NCBI GenBank assembly: GCA_963749575.1
Contig: CAVVNM010000012.1
Coordinates: 124,001 to 188,000, forward strand
From: JAMXLO01 sp963749575
GTDB taxonomy: Bacteria; Pseudomonadota; Alphaproteobacteria; Acetobacterales; Acetobacteraceae
Length of the DNA: 64,000 nt
Direction of reading: 5' to 3'
A program made the translations under genes and the position numbers. The notes under the pieces are model-generated. The model did no database searches, was not told where the DNA came from, and saw only the letters and a list, made by a program, of their open reading frames with translations. Positions within the stretch are counted from its first letter, which is position 1. Each line of letters starts with the position of its first letter. Shown here in pieces: positions 1-8,732 of the stretch.

Positions 1-1
1 G

Positions 2-460
2 TTCGGCATCGACGGCCCGATCTATCTGAATGACCGCTGGACGGGGCTCGCGGCCAACATCGGTGCCTATATCTGGAAGAACATGCCGTTCTGGACAGTG
101 ATCCTGCTGGCCGGACGGATGGCGATCCCGCAGGAACTCTACGAGGCGGCCGAGGTCGATGGCGCCACCGGCCTGCGCCGGTTCAAGCATGTCACCCTGC
201 CGCTGATGGCGAACCTGTATCTGGTCTGCATCCTGCTCGACACCATCTTTGCCCTCGGCGACTTCAACTCGACCTACTTCGTCTCCGGCGGCGGGCCGGC
301 GATGTCCACCGAGGTGCTGGCCACACTGGGCATCCGCTATGCGTTCACCACCGCGCTGCCGCGCCTTGGCGTGGCGACGGTCATGACGGCGCTGCCCGTG
401 CTGATCCCGCTCGTCATCATCCTGATGCGCAAGCTCCGCATAAAGGAGGGCCAGTTGTGA
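2..460 (+). CDS. MalF-type sugar ABC transporter permease (5' truncated by window edge)
   Basis: This is the C-terminal part of an inner-membrane permease of a carbohydrate (CUT1) ABC importer. The frame is open from base 2. It carries the cytoplasmic EAA loop (YEAAEVDGATGLRRF followed by TLPLM), which docks the ATPase, then hydrophobic membrane segments and a basic tail. The same region of the MalF-like gene at 1382-2301 aligns along its whole length (both have MPFWT, MAIPQ, LGDFN, MTALP), so the two are paralogues. Its stop overlaps a GTG at 457 that probably starts the partner permease. The substrate cannot be told: no binding protein or ATPase for it lies inside the window. Confidence 0.88.
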   Translation, partial: FGIDGPIYLNDRWTGLAANIGAYIWKNMPFWTVILLAGRMAIPQELYEAAEVDGATGLRRFKHVTLPLMANLYLVCILLDTIFALGDFNSTYFVSGGGPAMSTEVLATLGIRYAFTTALPRLGVATVMTALPVLIPLVIILMRKLRIKEGQL

Positions 461-1348
461 GCGCCACCACCGCGGGCCACCGCCGGATAGCCTCGCCGCT
501 GTACTACCGGCTGCGGCGCTATGCGGTCGAAGCCGCATCGCATGGTGCTCGGCTTCGTTCTCGTCATCTGGTCGGTCACGCCGATCTACAACATGGTGAT
601 GATCTCGCTGGACAGCCATAACGACATATTCAGTGGCCAGGTCTGGCCGGAGAACCCGTCGCTGGAGAGCTTCCGCGTCGTGGTGACCCAGGATTTCTGG
701 TACCTCGCGCGGTTCTGGCATCAGTTCGGCAACAGCTTCTTCGTCGGCCTGATGACGATGTTCCTGACATTGGTCATCGGCTCGCTGGCGAGCTTCACGG
801 TCGGGCGGATGCGTCTGCGCAATGGCTGGATGCTGAGCAATGCGGCGCTGATGACCTATGTGATTCCGGCGTCGTTCCTGGCGATCCCGCTGTATCGGAT
901 CATGCAGATCTATGGGCTGACGAACAGCCTCTGGGCCGTGATCCTGTCGATCGTGACCTTCGCCACCCCGTATGCGATCTTCATCTTCTCGCAGTATGGC
1001 AAGTCGATCCCGATGGAACTCGACGAGTCGGCGCGCATCGATGGCGCCAATCCGTTCCAGATCTATTTCCGGATCTATCTGCCGTTGATGGCGCCGGCGC
1101 TGGTTGCCGTCGGCACCTATGCGCTGCTGCTGGCATGGAACGAGTATCTGTACAACTTCCTGATGCTGTCCACGCCGGAAAGCATGACCGTGGCGGTCGC
1201 ACTGGCGCAGTTTCTCAACAGCGATGAATCGCCGTGGAACTACATGATGGCGACCGCGATCATCTACGCGCTGCCGCCGCTGATCCTGTACTACGGGTTC
1301 CGCCGCTACATGGCGGCGGGTCTGACCATGGGTGGCGTCAAGGGATAG
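457..1348 (+). CDS. MalG-type sugar ABC transporter permease, apparent frameshift near the start
   Basis: This is the second inner-membrane permease of the same CUT1 importer. The intact frame runs 521-1348 (275 aa) with about six membrane segments and an EAA loop (ELDESARIDGANPF). That frame has no ribosome-binding site before 521 and an unusually short N-terminus. A GTG at 457 overlaps the stop of the upstream gene and encodes a leader (IASPLYYRLRR) resembling the one of the paralogue at 2298. Joining the two frames by removing one base around 523-533 gives 296 aa, against 295 aa for the paralogue. I therefore infer a 457 start with a one-base insertion, probably a sequencing error. If the insertion is real, translation from 521 would still give most of the protein. 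Confidence 0.8.
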
Positions 1349-1381
1349 GCGCCACCGCCGCGGCAACGCGGGAGCGTGACG

Positions 1382-2301
1382 ATGAGCAGTACGCAGCAGG
1401 CTCTCGGCATCCGACAGCCCATGGCGGTCAGCCAGTCGCGGCGGCCGCCGTGGCGCATCCGCCTGCAAGGCTCTGACACCACCTGGGCGATCGCATTCGT
1501 CATCCCTTATGTGGCCGTTTTCGCCGCCTTTGTCGTCTATCCTGTCATCTACGGGTTGTGCGATGGGCCGCGATCCGTCGTTGTACAGTCTGCTGTTCTC
1601 CGATCCGCGTGTATCTGACCACTGTGATGAACACGCTGATGTTCGTCGCCATCGGCGTGAACGTGGCGATGTTCCTGGCCTTCCTGCTGTCCGGGTTCTT
1701 CATGAGCCGAAGCTGGTGGGTGCGGTCGCTGCTGGTCATCTACCTGATACCCTGGGCGTTGCCGGCAATGGTCGTCTTCACCGCGATCCATTTTATGCTG
1801 GTCACCCAATGGGGATTGCTCGACAGCCTGATCCGGGAGGTTACCGGACAGGACGGGCCGTTGTTCCTCGTCAACGAGTGGCTTGCCAGAGGGGCGAACA
1901 TCGTTTCGTTCATCTGGAAGTGGATGCCGTTCTGGACGCTGGTCTTCATCGCCGCCCGGATGGCGATCCCGCAGGATATCTATGACGCGGCCGATATCGA
2001 CGGCGCCAGCGGGTATAAGCGCACGATCTATGTCACCCTCCCTCTGCTGGGGAATGTCTATCTCATCTCCACACTGCTCGCGACGGTCTGGACGCTGGGC
2101 GATTTCAACACGGTGTTTTTCGTCACCAGTGGGGCGCCGGGCCGCCTCACCGATGTGTTGGCCACCTATGGCTTCAATGAGGCGTTCAATTTCGGCTATC
2201 CCAACCTCGGCGTGGCGGCAATGATGACTGCGCTGCCGATCATGATTCCCTTGGTCATCCTGTTGATGCGGCGCGTTCGCGCGACAGGGGTGCAGCTATG
2301 A
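1382..2301 (+). CDS. MalF-type sugar ABC transporter permease, two apparent frameshifts
   Basis: This is a second MalF-like inner-membrane permease, starting a duplicate permease pair. ATG 1382 follows GGAG at 1371-1374. The frame reads through the first membrane segment (YPVIYGL). It must then shift near 1555 to read MGRDPSLYSLLFSDPR, and again near 1609 to read YLTTVMNTLMF and onward to the stop. Removing one base at each site gives 305 aa, normal for MalF-type permeases lacking a long periplasmic insert. The EAA loop is YDAADIDGASGYKR. The last frame alone is open from 1558. Two insertions within about 55 bp could be sequencing errors or a decaying gene copy. Confidence 0.78.
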
Positions 2302-3185
2302 GCATCGCGCTGACCCAAGGAGCCTCGCCATACCGGCCGCGCCGTCGCCGGCGGCGATTGTGGGCGAAGGCGGGCGGCATCGGTCTCGGGGCCGGGTTGC
2401 TGATCTGGACGCTGCTGCCAATCTACAACATGGTGCTGATCGCGCTCGATTCCGATGCCGATGAGTTCACCGGCAGCATCTGGCCCCCTGATCCCGATTT
2501 CAGCAGCTTCGCTTCGGTGTGGAACGAAGACTACTGGCTGCTGGAGCATTTCTGGCACCAATTCGGCAACAGCATCTACATGGGCGTGGCGACGATGGTG
2601 CTGACGGTCGCGTTGGGCTCGCTTACCAGCTTTGCGCTGGGTCGCATGCGGTTGCGCCGGGGGTGGCTGATCACCGACTTCGCGCTGCTGACCTATGTGC
2701 TGCCGACGGCATTCCTGGTCATCCCGTTCGTCCATATCATGCATCAGTACGGGATGGTGGACAGTCTATGGTCGGTGATTGCGGCGATGGTCGCATTTGC
2801 CACACCTTACGCCATTCTGATCCTGCATCAATACGGCAAGCTGATCCCGATGGAGCTGGACGAGTCGGCGAAGGTCGATGGCGCGTCGCCGTGGCAGATC
2901 TATCTGCGCATCTACCTGCCGCTCATGGCGCCGGCGCTGGTGGCCGTTGGGGTCTACGCGCTGCTGTTGGCGTGGAACGAGTACATCTACCAGTTCCTGC
3001 TGCTCTCATCGACGCGCAGCATGACCGTTGCGGTGGCCCTCGACCAGTTCTTCGACAGCGACGAGGCCCCGTGGAACTACATGATGGCGATCGCGATCAT
3101 CTATTCGCTGCCGCCGGTCGCGATCTATTTTGCGCTGCGCCGCTTCATGGTCGCGGGGCTGACGATGGGCGGCGTGAAGGGATAG
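2298..3185 (+). CDS. MalG-type sugar ABC transporter permease
   Basis: This is a 295-aa inner-membrane permease of a CUT1 carbohydrate importer, intact. Its ATG overlaps the stop of the upstream MalF-like gene (ATGA), so the pair is translationally coupled. The sequence shows an arginine-rich cytoplasmic N-terminus, a first membrane segment ending in PIYNM, five further hydrophobic segments, and an EAA loop (ELDESAKVDGASPWQ). It shares long stretches with the permease at 457-1348, including the C-terminal GLTMGGVKG, so the two pairs arose by duplication. The last 41 bases overlap the convergent acetyltransferase gene. Confidence 0.93.
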   Translation: MSIALTQGASPYRPRRRRRRLWAKAGGIGLGAGLLIWTLLPIYNMVLIALDSDADEFTGSIWPPDPDFSSFASVWNEDYWLLEHFWHQFGNSIYMGVATMVLTVALGSLTSFALGRMRLRRGWLITDFALLTYVLPTAFLVIPFVHIMHQYGMVDSLWSVIAAMVAFATPYAILILHQYGKLIPMELDESAKVDGASPWQIYLRIYLPLMAPALVAVGVYALLLAWNEYIYQFLLLSSTRSMTVAVALDQFFDSDEAPWNYMMAIAIIYSLPPVAIYFALRRFMVAGLTMGGVKG

Positions 3186-3687
3186 AGCCACGGTTCGGTC
3201 CGCTGGGCTCCACCGCGCTCGACCCGTCGATCTCCCTTCGCATCAAGGCGCAGACCCTGCCGCAGCGCTCGAAATGTTCAACCGTATGCCACCCGGCGCG
3301 GGCGTAAATCCGCTCGGCAGCGTGTGTATACAGCCACAGCGACGGAATGGCGGCAGCACGCCCGGCCGCCTCCACCGTCTCGATCAGACGCGCGGCATGC
3401 CCCCGTCCGCGTGCCTCCGGTACGACGAACACTCCGGCCAGCCACGGGGTCAGGTCCGGCCGCGTGTCGAGATCATGAGCGACCAGACTTGCCGTGCCGA
3501 CAGGTTCGCCATCGACCAGCAGGACAAAAGTCTGCGGTGGTCCGCACGCGGCGGTCGATGCGGCGAGACGCTCCTGCACATGTTTCAGCGGGCGGCCGCT
3601 CTGCCGCGAGAACTCCTCCCACAGCCACCGTGCGACAACCGGCACGAGTTCGGGTCGATCGGCGGTCCTGACGATTACACCCGGCAC
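3145..3687 (-). CDS. GNAT-family N-acetyltransferase
   Basis: This is a protein of about 180 aa that should transfer an acetyl group from acetyl-CoA to an unknown small molecule or protein. The acetyl-CoA-binding motif A is visible as VFVVPEARGRGHAARLIE in the middle of the protein. A C-terminal segment with an ERIYARAGW-type motif is typical of GNAT enzymes. GTG 3687 is chosen because it overlaps the end of the upstream racemase-family gene by 13 bp and begins the conserved part. The C-terminal 14 codons run into the convergent permease gene. The substrate is unknown; co-transcription with an amino-acid dehydrogenase hints at amino-acid or peptide metabolism. Confidence 0.8.
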   Translation of the reverse strand: MPGVIVRTADRPELVPVVARWLWEEFSRQSGRPLKHVQERLAASTAACGPPQTFVLLVDGEPVGTASLVAHDLDTRPDLTPWLAGVFVVPEARGRGHAARLIETVEAAGRAAAIPSLWLYTHAAERIYARAGWHTVEHFERCGRVCALMRREIDGSSAVEPSGPNRGSIPSRRPSSAPRP

Positions 3688-4454
3688 TCGAACAATCGCC
3701 CCGCGCCCGCCATCGTGTCGTTCACCCGCGCCAGCCGCAGGCAGTGCCAAGCCAGTGCGTGATCGCTGGAGGTGACCGGAATACCCACCTCGGCCTCGAT
3801 CGCCGCTACGCTTTCCGCCAGCCGCAGGCTGGTGCACGACACGAACACAGCATCCAGCCGTGCCCCGCGCGCCAGAGTGGCGATCGCCGTGGCGATCGAG
3901 TCCGTCGAGATCCGCGCCGCCTCCCGATCGTCGCGCTTGTCGAATGTCGCGAACGCCGCCACCTCGGCACCGTGGGTGTTCAGGTAATCGCGTACCACCG
4001 CATTCACCTCCGGCGAGTACGGGGTCAGCACGCCGATCCGCCGCGCGCCCAACGCCTTGAACGCAGCAAACGCGGCGGTGACCGGCGTGGTGCAGGCAAC
4101 GCTGGGGCGCACGCGGCGGATCTGGCGGAACACCTCTTCCTCGCCCAAGGCCATGCTGGCCGAGGTGCAGCCGAACGCCACCACGTCGAGATGCAGCGAC
4201 GGCAGGATCAACTCGGCAGCGGGTGCGATCCGCTCGCCCATCGCCAGCAGCGTCGCGGTAGTGATGTCCGCATCGTTGAACAGCCGTGCCTGGTAGACCG
4301 CAACGCCCGGCAGCCGGATCAGGTGGCGGAACTCGTGCTCCATGGTCTGATCGGTCGCCAGCACCAGCAGACCGATCGCGGCGCGCGCGGCGATGCCGGC
4401 GTCGAGCGTGCACGGCAGCACGCCGAGATCGGTGAAGCCCGGATCGAGATCCAT
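3675..4454 (-). CDS. Asp/Glu racemase superfamily protein (maleate isomerase / EutA-like)
   Basis: This is a 259-aa cytosolic protein of the Asp/Glu racemase superfamily, in the branch holding maleate cis-trans isomerase, arylmalonate decarboxylase and EutA of ectoine use. Two active-site cysteine motifs, FGCTSASM in the N-terminal half and VSCTSLRL in the C-terminal half, are each followed by a helix as in that branch. ATG 4454 is preceded by AAGGAGG at the right distance, so longer upstream starts are rejected. It sits between the FAD dehydrogenase upstream and the acetyltransferase downstream on the same strand. The exact reaction cannot be read from sequence: both cysteines are present, so isomerase or racemase activity is possible. 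Confidence 0.85.
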   Translation of the reverse strand: MDLDPGFTDLGVLPCTLDAGIAARAAIGLLVLATDQTMEHEFRHLIRLPGVAVYQARLFNDADITTATLLAMGERIAPAAELILPSLHLDVVAFGCTSASMALGEEEVFRQIRRVRPSVACTTPVTAAFAAFKALGARRIGVLTPYSPEVNAVVRDYLNTHGAEVAAFATFDKRDDREAARISTDSIATAIATLARGARLDAVFVSCTSLRLAESVAAIEAEVGIPVTSSDHALAWHCLRLARVNDTMAGAGRLFECRV

Positions 4455-4465
4455 GCGCGCCTCCT

Positions 4466-5687
4466 TCAGTCGAGCGGAATCGCTGGCGTGCGTCCGCCGA
4501 TCAGATCGGCGGTGATCCGAGCGGTGCCGTGCGACATCGTCCAGCCGATATGGCCGTGACCGGTGTTGAACCACAGATTACGGTGCTTCCTGCGCCCGAG
4601 CACCGGCAGATTGTCCGGCGTCATCGGCCGCAGCCCTGCCCACATCTCGGCGCGGTGATAGTCGGCACCGTCCGGGTACAGCTGCTGCACCACTGAAGTC
4701 ATGAACGCGAAGTCGGCCGGCTTGTGGCTGGTGTCGTAGCCGGCGAACTCCGCCGTCGCGGTGACGCGCACGCGGTCGCCGAAGCGCGAGATCGCCACCA
4801 GGTTGGTTTCGTCCACCGCCCCGATGGTCGGCGGCGCCTGATGGTTGCCCACCGGGATGGTCAGCGAATAGCCCTTGATCGGATAGATCGGCAGATCGAT
4901 CCCGATGGTGCGCGCCAGCATCGGGCTGTAGCTTCCCAGTGCCATGACGTAGCCGTCGGCTTTGAACGTCTGGCCATTGGCGCGCACCGACCTCACCGCG
5001 TCGCCCGACGCCTCGACCGCGCTGATCGTCGTGCCGGTGTGCAGCTCCGCGCCCATCGCAACGCAGCGTTTGGCCAGCGCGCGGGTGAATTTCTCCGAGT
5101 CACCGGTCTCATCGGTCGGGCAATAGATGCCGCCGGCGATGTCCCCTTGCAGCGACGGCTCCAGTTTCCGCACCTGTGCGCGATCCAGCACGCGGATCTC
5201 CTGGCCGTCATTGGCGAGGATCTGCATGTGCGCGACGCCCGCCTCCAGCGCCGCCTGGTTACGATGGAAATACAGCACGCCGCGCGCATTGCGGTCGTAA
5301 TCGAGCGGCTCGGCCGCGATCACCTCATGCAGCACGCGTTGCGAGGTACATCGCGATCCGGTGCTTGCGCAGCGTGTTGCGGTGCGCCTTGGCCGCGGTG
5401 CACTCGGCTAGGAACTTCAGCGACCAGCGGTACAGCCACGGATCGGTCGAGAAGCGGAACCGCAGCGCCTGATCCTTGCGGAACAGCGATTTCAGCAGGA
5501 TCCACGGCGCCCGCGGCGACGACCATACGAAGGAATGCCCCGGCGCGATCATGCCGGCGTTGCCCCAACTGGTCTCGCGCGCCACCGTGTCCTGCCGTTC
5601 GAGCAGCACGACCTCGTGGCCGTCCCGCAGCAATTGATAGGCCGTGGTGACACCGACCACGCCGCCACCCATGATCAGAATACGCAT
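4466..5687 (-). CDS. FAD-dependent D-amino-acid dehydrogenase (DadA-like), one frameshift
   Basis: This is a flavoenzyme of the DAO family that oxidatively deaminates D-amino acids or related amines and passes electrons to the respiratory chain. It starts at ATG 5687 with the FAD-binding motif GGGVVGVTTAYQLL, followed by ERQDTVARETSWGNAGM. The C-terminal half (LPIYPIKGYSLTIPV, WAGLRPMTPDNLPVLG, NTGHGHIGWTMSHGT) lies in another frame starting near 5335. Removing one base around 5330-5340 joins the halves into about 406 aa, the usual length for DadA. The lesion looks like a one-base insertion. The gene lies upstream of the EutA-like gene with only about 11 bp between them, so they are probably co-transcribed. 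Confidence 0.83.
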
Positions 5688-5766
5688 GGCGGATTGTTGG
5701 ACCGAGATGCCGACGGCCTCAAGCCCTCCGCACCCCGGGGGTGCATCGTAACGGAAGACCCCCTCG

Positions 5767-6768
5767 CTACCCTCTCCCGCCTCGCGGGAGAGGGGCGCCA
5801 ACCAAGTGGCAGGCCACCATGTGCCCGGGCTCCGGCTCGGTGATCGGCGGTTCCCGCTCGCGGCACACCTCCATGACGTACGGGCACCGTGTATGGAACC
5901 GGCAGCCGGACGGCGGATGCAGCGCGCTCGGGATGTCGTCGGCCAGCCGCTCGCGGCGACCGCGGCTGCGGCGTGCCGGGTGGGCGGCCGGCACGGCGGC
6001 GATCAGCGCCTGCGTATAGGGGTGCAGCGGATTGGCGTACAGCGTGCGCTTGTCGGCGAACTCGACGATCTTGCCCAAATACATCACCGCGACGCGGGTC
6101 GAGATGTGCTTCACCACGCCAAGGTCGTGGGCGATGAACAGGTAGGTGAGGCCAAGCTCGCCCTGCAGGTCCTGCAGCAGGTTGACGATCTGCGCCTGCA
6201 CCGAGACATCCAGCGCCGATACAGGCTCGTCGCACACCACGAATTTAGGCCGCAGCACCAGGGCGCGGGCGATGCCGATGCGTTGGCGCTGGCCGCCGGA
6301 GAACTCATGCGGGAACCGGTCGCGCACGCGGGCGGGCAGCCCAACCAGGTCCAGCATCGCGGTGACCTGGCGGCGCGCCTCGGCGCCGTGGCGCGCGCCG
6401 TGGATCAGCAGCGGCTCCATGATGATGTCTTCCACCGCCATGCGCGGATTGAGCGCGCCGTACGGGTCCTGGAAGATGATCTGCATCGAGCGCCGCTTCA
6501 CGCGCAGTTCGCCGGGGTTGAGGCGCGTGATGTCGGCGCCGTCGAAGATGATGTTGCCCGAAGTCGGCTGCATCAGGCGAATCAGCAGGCGGCCCAGGGT
6601 GGACTTGCCGCAGCCGGACTCACCGACCAGGCCGAGAGTCTCGCCCGCGTCGATCCGCAACGCGACATCGTCGACCGCCCGCAAGGGAATGGTGTGGCGA
6701 TGCAGCAGGCCGCCGGCGCGTACCGGGAAGTGCTTGGTCACGCCCACGGCCTCGACCAGCGGGGTCAC
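5767..6768 (-). CDS. dppF: dipeptide/oligopeptide ABC transporter ATP-binding protein DppF
   Basis: This is one of the two ATPases that drive peptide import, acting on the cytoplasmic face of the DppB-DppC channel. The 333-aa protein has Walker A GESGCGKST, the ABC signature FSGGQRQRIGIARAL, Walker B VVCDEPVSALD and the C-terminal oligopeptide-transport extension with spaced cysteines (CRFHTRCPY, C after EV). The start is GTG 6768, which overlaps the dppD stop (GTGA), so the two ATPases are coupled. The C-terminal residues and stop lie in a hairpin repeat (5770-5794), so the tail may be extended compared with relatives. Confidence 0.92.
   Translation of the reverse strand: MTPLVEAVGVTKHFPVRAGGLLHRHTIPLRAVDDVALRIDAGETLGLVGESGCGKSTLGRLLIRLMQPTSGNIIFDGADITRLNPGELRVKRRSMQIIFQDPYGALNPRMAVEDIIMEPLLIHGARHGAEARRQVTAMLDLVGLPARVRDRFPHEFSGGQRQRIGIARALVLRPKFVVCDEPVSALDVSVQAQIVNLLQDLQGELGLTYLFIAHDLGVVKHISTRVAVMYLGKIVEFADKRTLYANPLHPYTQALIAAVPAAHPARRSRGRRERLADDIPSALHPPSGCRFHTRCPYVMEVCREREPPITEPEPGHMVACHLVGAPLPRGGRG
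5770..5794. repeat. perfect inverted repeat (11-bp arms), interspersed hairpin element
   Basis: Arms CCCTCTCCCGC (5770-5780) and GCGGGAGAGGG (5784-5794) flank a 3-base loop. The dppF reading frame ends inside this element, so its last residues (PLPRGGRG) come from the repeat. Related C-rich or G-rich inverted segments occur near 7765-7800 and 40451-40490. It could end dppF transcription, although no T-run follows. It is more likely a dispersed genomic repeat. Confidence 0.7.
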
Positions 6769-7736
6769 CGTAGCTCCGCGACACGGATACAGGCGGCGGT
6801 GTGGCCGGCATCGAAGGTCGCCAGCGTCGGAACGGCAGCGGCACAGGCGGGGGCAGCATAACGGCACCGCGGCGCGTAGCGGCAGCCGGCAGGGCGGCGC
6901 GCCGGGTCGGGCAGCGTGCCCTGGATCGCCACCAGCCGCTCGTGGTCCTGATCGAGCGAGGGCACACACTCCAGCAGGCCACGCGTGTAGGGATGCAGCG
7001 GATGGTCGAACAGACGCGCGACCGGTGCTTCCTCGACGATGCGGCCGGCATACATCACCAGCACGCGGTCGGCGGTCTCCGCCACGACGCCCATGTTGTG
7101 GGTGATGATGATGATCGCCATGCCGAACTCGTCGCGCAGGTCCATCATCAGGTCGAGAATCTGCGCCTGGATGGTGACGTCGAGCGCGGTGGTTGGTTCG
7201 TCGGCGATCAGCAGGCGCGGGCGGCAGGCGAGCGCGATCGCCAGCATCACACGCTGGCGCTGGCCGCCGGAGAGTTGATGCGGATAGTCCGACATGCGGC
7301 GCGCGGCCGACGGGATGCCGACCTTCTCCAGCATCTCCAGCGCGCGGGCGTAAGCGGCGCGCTGCGACAGGCGTTCGTGGGCACGGATGGTTTCGATGAC
7401 CTGCTCGCCGATGGTGAACACTGGGTTGAGCGAGGTCATCGGCTCCTGGAACACCATCGCAATGCCGGGCCCGCGGATGCGCTGCATGCGGGAGTCGGAG
7501 AGTCTGGTGAGGTCTTGGCCGGCGAAACGGATCTCGCCGCCGGCGACGCGGGCCGGAGGCTGCGGGAGCAGACCCATGATGGTGAGGGCGGTGACGCTCT
7601 TGCCGCTGCCGGACTCGCCGACGATGCCGAGGATCTCGCCTTCATCCAAGGCGAAGGAGACGTCCTCCACAGCGGTGATCTCGCCGCGCGAGGTGGCGAA
7701 GGCGGTGGTGAGGTTGGTTACCGAGAGCAGAGGCAT
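6765..7736 (-). CDS. dppD: dipeptide/oligopeptide ABC transporter ATP-binding protein DppD
   Basis: This is the second ATPase of the peptide importer, 323 aa. It shows Walker A GESGSGKSVTA, signature LSGGQRQRVMLAIAL, Walker B LLIADEPTTALD, and the C-terminal RYAPRCRYAAPAC cysteine segment typical of the DppD/OppD branch. I chose ATG 7736 (MPLLSVTNLT) because homologues begin at this point; an in-frame ATG at 7760 would add eight residues. It follows dppC after an 84-bp gap holding a C-rich repeat remnant, and it is coupled to dppF downstream. Confidence 0.92.
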   Translation of the reverse strand: MPLLSVTNLTTAFATSRGEITAVEDVSFALDEGEILGIVGESGSGKSVTALTIMGLLPQPPARVAGGEIRFAGQDLTRLSDSRMQRIRGPGIAMVFQEPMTSLNPVFTIGEQVIETIRAHERLSQRAAYARALEMLEKVGIPSAARRMSDYPHQLSGGQRQRVMLAIALACRPRLLIADEPTTALDVTIQAQILDLMMDLRDEFGMAIIIITHNMGVVAETADRVLVMYAGRIVEEAPVARLFDHPLHPYTRGLLECVPSLDQDHERLVAIQGTLPDPARRPAGCRYAPRCRYAAPACAAAVPTLATFDAGHTAACIRVAELR

Positions 7737-7820
7737 CAGGCCGGCGGCTCCGGAGAACAAACCATCCTCCCGCTCGCCCCAGGCCCCTCCCGCAAGTGAG
7801 GGGAAGGATTGTCGTGTGCT

Positions 7821-8732
7821 TCACTGCTGCACCCTCAACCGTGGATCGAGCACATCGCGCAGCCCGTCGCCGAGCAGGTTCAGTCCCAGCACGGTGATCA
7901 TCAGCGCCGCCCCCGGTATGGTGATGATCCACGGCGCATCGATCATGTACTGCCGTCCTTCCGCCATGATGTTTCCCCAGGTCGGCGTCGGCGGCACTGC
8001 GCCGACTCCCAGGAACGACAGCGTCGCCTCGGTCAGCACCGCATAGGCGAACAGGAACGACAGCTGCACGATCAGCGGCGCCATCGCATTGGGCAGGATG
8101 TGCCGCCGCAGGATGCGCCAGTGCCCTGCGCCGGCCGCGACGGCAGCCTGCACATACTCCATCTCCCGCAGCACGATCACCGACGACCGCACGATGCGGG
8201 CGGTGCGCGGCGTATAGACCACACCCAGCGCGATGATCACGTCGTTCACCGACGGTCCCAGCACCGCGGTGACGCCGATCGCCAGCAGCACCGCGGGAAA
8301 TGCCATCAGCGCGTCGTTGACCCGCATCAGCGCGTTGTCGAGCGCGCGGAAATATCCCGCCGCCGCGCCGATCAGCGTGCCGAACACCGCATTGATCGTC
8401 ACCACCGCCGAACCGATGATCATCGACAACTGCGCGCCCCACACCACGCGCGACCACAGGCTGCGGCCGAAATTGTCGGTGCCGAACAGGTGCTCGGGCG
8501 ACGGCGGCAGGAATTTATAGCGCATCGCCAGCTTGTTCGGATCGACCGGCGCAATCCATGGCGCCAGCGCCGCCACCACGGCGATGATCGCGAACAGCAC
8601 GAGGCCGGTGACGAACAGCCGATGATGCAGCAGCCGTCGCGCCGTCGCCCACGCCGGATGGTGATGGCGGACCGGAACCTCGTCGTCCGGCTCCGCCGCC
8701 GGCAACGCGATCGCGGCGCTGTCAGGCGCCAT
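7821..8732 (-). CDS. dppC: dipeptide ABC transporter permease DppC
   Basis: This is an inner-membrane permease of 303 aa. An N-terminal cytoplasmic stretch leads into a first membrane helix (LFVTGLVLFAIIAVVAALAP). A conserved periplasmic segment follows (HLFGTDNFGRSLWSR), then the permease domain and the ATPase-docking loop (YVQAAVAAGAGHWRILRRHI). ATG 8732 overlaps the dppB stop by 11 bp. The overlap and common strand place it in one operon with dppB, dppD and dppF. Confidence 0.93.
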   Translation of the reverse strand: MAPDSAAIALPAAEPDDEVPVRHHHPAWATARRLLHHRLFVTGLVLFAIIAVVAALAPWIAPVDPNKLAMRYKFLPPSPEHLFGTDNFGRSLWSRVVWGAQLSMIIGSAVVTINAVFGTLIGAAAGYFRALDNALMRVNDALMAFPAVLLAIGVTAVLGPSVNDVIIALGVVYTPRTARIVRSSVIVLREMEYVQAAVAAGAGHWRILRRHILPNAMAPLIVQLSFLFAYAVLTEATLSFLGVGAVPPTPTWGNIMAEGRQYMIDAPWIITIPGAALMITVLGLNLLGDGLRDVLDPRLRVQQ

